Shown here: positions 57,059-64,000 of the stretch, in pieces
Position numbering within the stretch: position 1 is the stretch's first letter
Layout: every line of letters begins with the position of its first letter
NCBI GenBank assembly: GCA_020086605.1
Contig: JACBWW010000018.1
Span: 17,285,220-17,349,219, forward strand
Length of the DNA stretch: 64,000 bases
Reading direction: 5' to 3'
Source: Lanius collurio
Lineage: Eukaryota; Chordata; Aves; Passeriformes; Laniidae
Made by a program: the position numbers and the translations under genes
The notes under the pieces: generated by a model
What the model was told of the DNA's origin: nothing
Database searches by the model: none
The model's input: the letters and a program-made list of their open reading frames with translations, nothing else

Positions 57059-57104
57059 ATGGGGAGGAGCGCACGGCACCTCATCTCGCTGACCCTCGCC
57101 TGTG
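57059..57104 (+). CDS. LAMP3: LAMP3 exon 1: start codon and signal peptide
   Basis: GCCATGG gives an ideal Kozak context for ATG 57059-57061. The exon encodes MGRSARHLISLTLAC and ends at the donor GTGAGT with one base carried over, which completes an Ala codon in exon 2. Basic residues followed by a hydrophobic core are typical of a signal peptide, and cleavage after CFA (residue 22) is plausible. The frame is open upstream of this ATG back to about 56882, but with no other ATG, so this start is preferred. Confidence 0.88.
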
Positions 57105-60100
57105 GTGAGTAACAGCATCATTTCTACCTGAAAATGGGACATCATGCCAGTTTTGTCTCCTTGCAGTCAGGACAGCACCTAACAGACTCAAAACTTTGAA
57201 GCGTTTTGTTGCTAACACTAAGGGTGCTTTCAGTAAAGTCACACAGCTAAGAAATAACTGTAACTGCAGTTCATTGCAGCTGCTATACACTTAATTTGAT
57301 TTTTCTTCTGTATTTTCCTTGAACTCTGTGGCAGCATAAACTGTATGTGAAGGAGTCAGTTCAAAGCCATGTTAGAAGCAGACTTTTTTGGCTTTGCTTT
57401 TCTTAATTAAAAATAATTTCCAGACCTGCAGAATTAACCGAAAATCCTGAGTGAGATAAGCAGGTAAGAAAAAAACTGAGGAAGCATTGCTCGAGTCATT
57501 AATTTATCTGCATTGCAAGATGCAGAGCAAGTTCAGGAAAGCAGGAGTGAGGCAGGGGCTTGGAGAACACAGGCTGGGGTTTCTCTCAATGACAAACCCC
57601 ACTAGAGTCACCATTTGATCCTTAATGCTGCTCTGTGAAAATCTGGGGAGCCATACACATGAAGGACATCTCCCAGTGCTTTATTGCACTGCTCAACACC
57701 TGCAGTAGCCCCAAATTTGCCTGGTGAAGAGGGACAGAGTGTGATTTAGTCTGTAGAATGGCCAAGGGTTTGAGCTGGCTATTGCGTGTGTTTTGCCATC
57801 AGCTCATGGGGATCACACAAGGACCAACCCCCATCCCCCTCCCAGTCTATGAGTAGGGAAAGTGCCCAGGGGCTCGATTGGCCACGAGCAGCTCTTGCTG
57901 TGTCTTTCTGCTTTCCCATGCCTGCTTCATAGCCAAAGTCTGCTGAAGTAGCCCCAAAGCATATAAATGAAAGGGGAGCAAGATCAGACTGAGAAGCAAC
58001 ACTAATAATTCAGTGGTCAGCAGTCACTTGTTTCCTCTGTTCCTTACCCGTTTTTGATCTTTCCTTTAATAATTTGTTTTGATGTTTTATTAATGTCACA
58101 AAGTCAAGTCTTTCTGTGCAGACAGGGAATTAAGCATAATTAGTGCTTAAGGGATAAAGGTCAAATGGGTTGGAGAAAAGCTATGACAGTACTGAAACCT
58201 CTCTGAAAATCTTGGTGCTTTTCCAATTCTTTACGCAAACCAAAGCAGCCAAGGCTGGTGAGAGTGTTCTCAGTGATTACAGGAGCTGGGTCAGGTTTTG
58301 TGTCCACTCAGAATCAGTCACCTAAGCTATGAGCATTTTGCCTGGCAGCAGAAAGCAGAACAGACCCTCTGGGCAGCTGAACAGATGAGTGTGGTTAGAT
58401 GAAAAGGGGAAGAAATCCTCAGTAAAAGTTTCTATCACACACCCCAGTACAGGCTGAGAAATGGCATAGCCAGGCCATGGCACTGAGCTCTCAGCTTCCC
58501 ACCATAAGGCCTGGAAGCAGAGCAGTGATGTTCCTTGTGACCAAGACTTGTCACCAAAGCATGAAAAGGGAACTCCAGGCCCAGACTGGGAACAGTGAAT
58601 TTCTGAGAGCTGTGCTGGTCCATTTCTGAGAGTTTTGCTCTGGAGCATTGCATGGAAGCTGCCTGGGCCCACACACAGCCCTCAGCATCTGTTGCACACA
58701 ATTTTGATGCTAAAGTGAGACAAGGGGACTGCAGCTGCTTCCTCTGCGAAGATACACCCCAGGGCACTTGGATCCCTCAAGCAAAATGTTGCTTGCATGA
58801 AGTTTTGAGTAGTCTTTATAGTGGGAAAACAAAAGGAAACTACTGGGGGGTGCAGAGCTACCATTCCTTGTGTTTCTGTGGCCTGTTTTGCTGGTAGAGC
58901 CATAAAAGTGTGCTGGGGCAGTTGTACTCACGGCTGCTTTCCGAGCAGTGCCAGGCTGCCAGAGAGGAATGTGGCTGTGCTGAGAAGCCAGTAAGGCTTT
59001 CAGGCCTTAGGTGGAGGGTAAGTCAGGGACCCCATGGGCCCATCCACCCCTCCACACAGCAGAGCCACCTTCAGTAGCACCCAAACACAGCCAAGGCCAA
59101 TGGGTTCAGCAGTGTGGCCATGCATTGGAATAAGCTCCAAAGTGCTTGGGAGAGCCTGGAGGAACAGTCTGATAGTCACCCAGTGAGCAAGAGCCATGGG
59201 CCACCCCAAGGATATTTCTGGTTTTACCCCTCAGGTGACCCTGTCAGGCTGAATAATGAAAAATAATCGCCAATTGGGTTGAAATGACCTTTTGAGCAGT
59301 TTTATTTAAAAGCTATGGGTGGTATTCCAATGGCACTTAAATAATATTTCTCTCCACATCTGTGTTATCTGGTCAGTAATCAAAACCAATTTTGGAACTG
59401 AAAACTAAGACTTACAGACAATTTAGGACTCATGTAAATTTAAATTTGTGTTGTTTCATAGTCTTATAGGGGAAGAAAGAGTGAAAATTGCAACTTCTCC
59501 TTTCTTGTTTTTATCATGCTGATACACTCGGATCAGCTACCCATAACTGGTGTATGGCAACTGCTCTGGCTTTCCCCTGGCCCCAGAGAAGGAGATCAGT
59601 TATCTGATAAACAGCTCTGCAGCAGCTGTGCTAAAGTGTAGGGGAAAGGGAGAAAATAAACTAAAGTGTCATATTAAGTACGCATTTTTAAGTTCATTTT
59701 GAGAAAAATCACAAATTTTTTGAGGCTTTTTAACTGTCTCGAGTTGCACTTCTTTGATGATAACAGCTAAAATGGCAGTCAAGTGTGTTCTGTACAGCAC
59801 AGAGTGCACCTAGACAATTTAAGGAGTATGGAGTATTGATATCTACACTTCTGCTCTTCTCCAACATAGCCATATTTAGGGGGAAATTGTGGTAAGCGTT
59901 AAGATCTGTACATCTGCTCATATTTCTTTGATTTTTATTTTGAATTTGATTCAAAACCCAATAGGTTTTACTATTCTTACTTAGTTTTTATGTATCTTAG
60001 AATGGTGAGATTTTGTGAATTCAGCTATTATTGAAGATCTCTGTTCATGATGTGGGACGATAAATAAATTAATTAATAAAGGGAAGAACTTGTGAGATTT

Positions 60101-63100
60101 CAGCCGTTTTCACTCTAAATGTGCCTCTGGCATTAATCTATCCTAAAATCCTCATCTCAGCAGCCTGCCTGCCACAAACTTTGACACCAATTCCTGAGAG
60201 ATTTCTTTGAAAGAACCAGCGTACAGTGAACTCAGACATGTTGAGGCATTCTCTGTGGAGCTGTACTGCTGGGAATATGAGCTGTCTTGGACTTTTGTGT
60301 CCCTTCTGTCTCCAAACTGGAGACTTTATCTCTGTCCTCCCGCTGATTTCAGCAGTAACGCATTTAACTACTCCTAAATCTTCATGTACATCAAGGAATT
60401 AAAAGTCAGTGATTTATGATTTCTTTTATATTGACCTTGTCTTTCCAGAGTCCTGCTGCATACTCACAAAGACTCGAACAGAAGAGTTGTGACATTCACC
60501 TATTCTACAATGTACTTTCCCACTTTTTGTTCACTTCTGTATTTACATTTAGGAGCCAGATATGTTTTTTCAGTTCTGCAAGGGACACATTTCTGTAAAT
60601 GTTATTAGGTGGAAGCATAATTTTGGTGCCATGACTATTTTCTGATGTGGTCCAAAATTTTGGTGCTGTGACTATTTTCTGATATGGCCCCTGGACGCTG
60701 CCCTCTGATTTTTTTTTTTTTTTTCTCATTTCTGAAAGCCCATCACTAAGAGGGATGGTCATTGTTGGGGTTTTTTCAGGAGGAAGAACTTCAGGGTTCA
60801 AGCTGACATGGCTACCACAAAACAATAAATAAATATCAGGAATTTCCCTGTTCCCAGACTGGTTTTCCAGACTATTGTGAATCACTGTAAAACCATTGCA
60901 CTGCCTCACTTCCTTCACACGCAGACACATCCCCTTTCCCTACACTTCATTGGTAAGAAACTAACAACCTTTGGCTGTTACACCCACGTCATCTTCCTTA
61001 GACCTCAACAATTTGCTTCCAGCAAATCCTGCTGAGCCCACAGGGAATTCCTGTGCTGCCTGGGGATTGTACAAGGTCTGGTTCCTCAGGGTGTGGAGAG
61101 CTGGGAGCCAATGTGCTCCCACTGGAATGGGAATACTCAGAGGTGCAAAACTTGGGGGGGTGGTGCCAGGCTGTGGATAGTCCTACAGCATGTCTGCTTT
61201 TACTCTCCTGTCATGAGTGGAGCCAAATGAAGGATGAAATTGTGTCACCCTTTTGATAACAAAACCAGTGCAGTTACGCTGTGATTATTGACATAAAAGG
61301 GAAATATAAAGGTTTCTAGACTGTTGACTTTAGTTTCTTTGCAGCATTTTCCTCCTGCTTTGCTGAAGTGGCCCTGGGGGTTGAACTGTCTCCAGAAATG
61401 ACATCCTTCCACCAAATGATTACTTCTGCTCAGCCACTTTCCCTTTATAATTCTTCACCCCATCAAAGCACCACAGCTCATTTTAACAGCACAAGCCCTC
61501 TTCAAACAACATCCATGAGCCACAGAACAACTGTGCAGACAACAGAGCAGCTCCAGACTACAACAGCCCAAGGAGGAGCAGACACCATATCCACGACACC
61601 CGCAGACAGCACCAGCACAGCCGGCCAGGCCACAGCCCCGGCAATGCTCTCGGTCACAGCCGCAGTGAAGAACACAACCATCCCCTCTGTGTCCTCCACC
61701 AAGCATGGGAAGAGACCACAGGCGACCACGGGAATGACAGCAGCGGCCACCAACTCCTCCCTGAAGAATGAGACAGCAAGCACCCAGGGGACAGCTGCCA
61801 CCACCACGCCGAGGGGCAGGGGCAGCACGCGCTCACGGAGACAAACAACGGCCACCGAGGGTCCAACAGCCACGGCTGTGACCAACACCACAAGTGCCCA
61901 TGCAGGGACACAAACTGCCCCCACATCCCCTGCCAGGACAGAGAGACCCCCTCCTGCCCCGCAGCCCTCTCCCATCCCCACAGGCACCTACACCCTTTCC
62001 GATGGGAACAGGACCTGTGTCAAAGCTGTGATGGGTCTGCAGCTGATGGCTCAAAATACACAACAGGTGAGGTGGAAGCTGAGCTTTCTAGTGACTTTCT
62101 TCATTAGCTGGAGTTTATTCTTCCTCTTTTCAAGCCATTTTCAGAATTAGCTTCTGTGATCAAAACAAGTGGTTTGCTGCCAGTCTAAGGCCCCTCATGT
62201 GCCACAGCATCCCAGCTGCTGTTCTTTAGCCCTTGTGATGATAATGCCAGGGGGATGTAAAGGTGCTCTCTTATTTCAGTGATATTTGTGTGGCAGTAAT
62301 AATGGGGGAGGAGATCAGCCTGCAGGGTTATTTGTGCTTCCTAGAATGGGAGATCAGTTTAAATCTGTACTGACTTCATTGAAGAACTTGGCATTGTGAG
62401 TTGCAACAAAAGCAGGAAATTGTCAGTTGACAGGCTTGGATTCAGAGCTGGGTTGTCCTGATGCTGACAAATGGACAGTTTAGGATCACAGGAGCTGCCA
62501 GGTCCTGAAGAGTTGGTCCCCTCTCCTAGAAGTGATCCACTGAGAATGATTCAGCTAAAGATGTCATACAACCCAAAATGGCAATTGTGTCCCTCCGGCT
62601 TAATGTTTTGTAGCCTCCATTAATACAACACATCCTCAGGCTCTGGAGTTCTTATGCTTGAGCCATCCCTGTTACAAATATTCATGATTGATATCTGCAT
62701 ATTTCCAACACGGGATGATTGTCTTAATGTTGGAAGAAGTAATTTTCGTTCCTCACCCTGGCAGAAGCCAGGCAGGGAGCAGGATTCTCAACCTCACCAG
62801 ACCATAGTGAGATGTTTATAATAATATAAGGTGCTCCTTCTTTATAAATTACTATTCGTACTCATCTGACCCTGCTCTGAATCATAACAGTTCACTGAAT
62901 GAACAGAAACCCAATATTTTCTGCCGGTTTAATGCACTGGAACAGCTCAGTGATGTGTCAGACAACCACCAGTGCTGGTTCACAAGTGAGGAACGACCCT
63001 GGCAGGCAGCAGTTTGGCTGCCACCACTCCTGGCCTGTTCATTCAGCCACATAGAGCTTGTCTGGGGGCAAAAAAGGGGCAAATCTCTGCATGTTTTAGA

Positions 63101-63304
63101 GTTATTAAATCTCTGCATGTTTGTTATTAAGTTCCACCCTCCTCTTCATCAGCAGCTCTGCAATGTCTCTTCTCCCTACAGGAGCAGATGGAGTATGTGA
63201 CTGTCAACCCCAATGGGACACAGGTATCTGGAAGCTGCGGGATGGTGCAGTCTGAGCTGAACTTAACTTTTAATGGAGGATTTGTAAACTTCACTTTTAT
63301 AAAG
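57059..63304 (+). CDS. LAMP3: LAMP3 (DC-LAMP/CD208), 5' part, three exons, incomplete at right edge
   Basis: LAMP3 is a type I glycoprotein of lysosomes and of dendritic-cell MHC class II compartments, also known from type II lung cells. Coding exons seen are 57059-57104, 61345-62066 and 63182-63304; the rest of the LAMP domain, the transmembrane helix and the short lysosome-targeting tail lie beyond the window. Visible protein: signal peptide about residues 1-22, a Thr/Ser/Pro/Ala-rich mucin-like stalk to about residue 228, and the start of one LAMP domain to residue 297. The presence of only one LAMP domain behind a Thr-rich stalk separates it from LAMP1 and LAMP2. It lies about 5.6 kb downstream of MCF2L2 on the same strand, the same order as in human 3q27. 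Confidence 0.93.
57105..61344 (+). other. LAMP3 intron 1
   Basis: This is 4.2 kb between the signal-peptide exon and the mucin exon. It contains a 37-base tandem duplication (listed separately) and a T run near 60710-60724. I see no CR1 copy and no phase-compatible extra exon. Confidence 0.8.
60619..60692. repeat. Two-copy 37-bp tandem duplication
   Basis: AATTTTGGTGCCATGACTAT and the following bases to GTGGTCC are repeated after 37 bases as AATTTTGGTGCTGTGACTAT to ATGGCCC, with a handful of substitutions. It lies in LAMP3 intron 1. Divergence between the copies suggests it is not recent. Confidence 0.88.
61345..62066 (+). CDS. LAMP3: LAMP3 exon 2: mucin-like stalk and start of LAMP domain
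   Basis: The acceptor TTTGCAG and donor GTGAGG bound 722 bases. After the end of the signal peptide (AFSSCFAEVALGVELSPE) comes a stalk of about 195 residues dominated by Thr, Ser, Ala and Pro, with many TT, TTA and STT words and at least six N-x-S/T sequons. This suits dense O-glycosylation. The last 28 residues, from GTYTLSDGNRTCVKAVMGLQ onward, open the LAMP luminal domain with its first Cys. The frame remains open 27 codons past the donor and ends at 62150. Confidence 0.93.
62067..63181 (+). other. LAMP3 intron 2
   Basis: This is 1.1 kb with GT-AG ends. The first 84 bases continue the exon 2 frame (27 sense codons and a stop). Nothing else is recognised and no canonical AATAAA was seen. 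Confidence 0.8.
63182..63304 (+). CDS. LAMP3: LAMP3 exon 3: LAMP domain, continued
   Basis: The acceptor CCCTACAG and donor GTAATT bound 41 whole codons. The encoded YVTVNPNGTQVSGSCGMVQS and LNLTFNGGFVNFTFIK carry the second conserved Cys of the first LAMP disulfide pair, three N-glycosylation sequons (NGT, NLT, NFT) and the G-G-F-V-N-x-T-F signature of the family. Phase 0 at both ends. Confidence 0.95.
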
Positions 63305-64000
63305 GTAATTGTTGCATTTAAAGGGAAGGAGTGTTTAGGACTGGGGAGCAAGAACCTGGGCTTCCTTTGATCCAGCTTGAGCTGTGGGAAAAGGTGTTTT
63401 ATCTATCTCTGTGCTTGTTTTCCATCTGTATATAAGGCATGGTTACTCCTGTTCTGCCCAAAGGGTGAGAACAATGGAACCACAGATTAAGTCAGGTTGG
63501 AAAATACCTCTGGAGGCTGCCTGGTGCAGCATTGTGCTCACAGTACAACTGATTTCAGTGTTAAATCGGTCTTGTCTGTTTGAACTTTGAATTTGGAAGT
63601 GAAGGATAAGCACAGTGCTCTGCCATTCCCTGAGAGAAAGTTCCAGAGAGCAGTGTTAAAGCTGCCCATCAAGCAACACGAAGTCTAGGAATAGCCAAGC
63701 AAGATCTGAGTCTCTTTTTTACATAGGTAAGTCTTGTTGGAGGGAAGGTCAGAGCTGCTGTTTGCATTGGAGTGGTGCAGAGGGAAAGGGTTTGGGACTG
63801 GAGTCCCTGTGCTGGAACAAGGTGTGCTGGGAGCTCTGACTCACTGTCAAGTTGCTCTCAGACATTTGCTTTCCACAAAAGCCAGCTGGGGTTGTCAAAT
63901 TCAAAGGACAGCCTGTGCAGATTTAAGTGCCCAGGAGCTATGACACATCCACAGCTGAAGGAGCCTAATTTCATCCAATTGCTGAGTGGAAAATTCCAAA
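63305..64000 (+). other. LAMP3 intron 3, partial
   Basis: Intron sequence continues to the window edge. The only recognised content is a short CR1-like fragment at about 63472-63545. The next LAMP3 exon is not reached. Confidence 0.8.
63472..63545 (-). repeat. Short CR1-like fragment
   Basis: 'ATGGAACCACAGATTAAGTC', 'AGGTTGGAAAATACCTCTGG' and the following bases resemble the last 70-odd bases of CR1 in reverse orientation. The match is short and decayed, so the call is tentative. Confidence 0.6.

Noticed and set aside
61502..61987. 161-codon minus-strand open frame across the LAMP3 mucin exon
   Set aside because: It is the complement of a Thr/Ala/Pro-rich coding region; such codons rarely give stops on the other strand. 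The translation is low-complexity Val/Gly/Cys and the plus-strand gene fully explains the sequence.

Overview
The window looks like vertebrate, most likely avian, nuclear DNA. It holds two multi-exon genes in tandem on the + strand, separated by large introns with GT-AG boundaries. It also holds several 3'-end fragments of CR1 LINEs (the dominant retroposon of birds and other sauropsids) and one retroviral-type LTR. There is no prokaryotic operon structure, no CRISPR and no phage. Almost all of the listed open frames are chance frames in introns. The real coding sequence is mostly short exons recovered from splice sites, phase and protein similarity.

Layout. Positions 1-13115 are intron, with two CR1 fragments and a solo-type LTR. 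Positions 13116-51495 carry the 3' half of a Dbl-family Rho guanine-nucleotide exchange factor that I call MCF2L2. Nineteen exons are placed: six encode the DH domain, three the PH domain, seven a serine-rich basic/acidic linker, and two or three an SH3-like module plus alternative C-termini. The exons encoding the family's N-terminal CRAL-TRIO and spectrin-type regions must lie upstream of the window. Positions 51496-56250 are mostly featureless intergenic DNA. From about 56270 there is a CpG-richer segment that serves as candidate promoter and 5' UTR of the second gene. Positions 57059-63304 carry the first three coding exons of LAMP3 (DC-LAMP/CD208): signal peptide, long Thr/Ser/Pro-rich mucin-like region, and the start of the single membrane-proximal LAMP domain. 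The rest of LAMP3 continues past the right edge.

Identity rests on protein similarity and on order. In human 3q27 MCF2L2 lies immediately upstream of LAMP3 on the same strand, as here. The paralogue MCF2L is linked to LAMP1 in human, so the linkage alone does not settle the paralogue. The Thr-rich stalk followed directly by one LAMP domain is the LAMP3 architecture, and that makes the MCF2L2 call the better one. B3GNT5, nested in an MCF2L2 intron in mammals, is not in this window.

I see no novel multi-gene system. The points most worth a second look are transcript-level: two mutually exclusive C-termini of MCF2L2 that read the last exon in different frames, an SH3-like module in MCF2L2, a run of four phase-1 symmetrical linker exons with an 18-nt tandem acceptor, and an open read-through of LAMP3 exon 2 that would add a hydrophobic tail to the mucin stalk.
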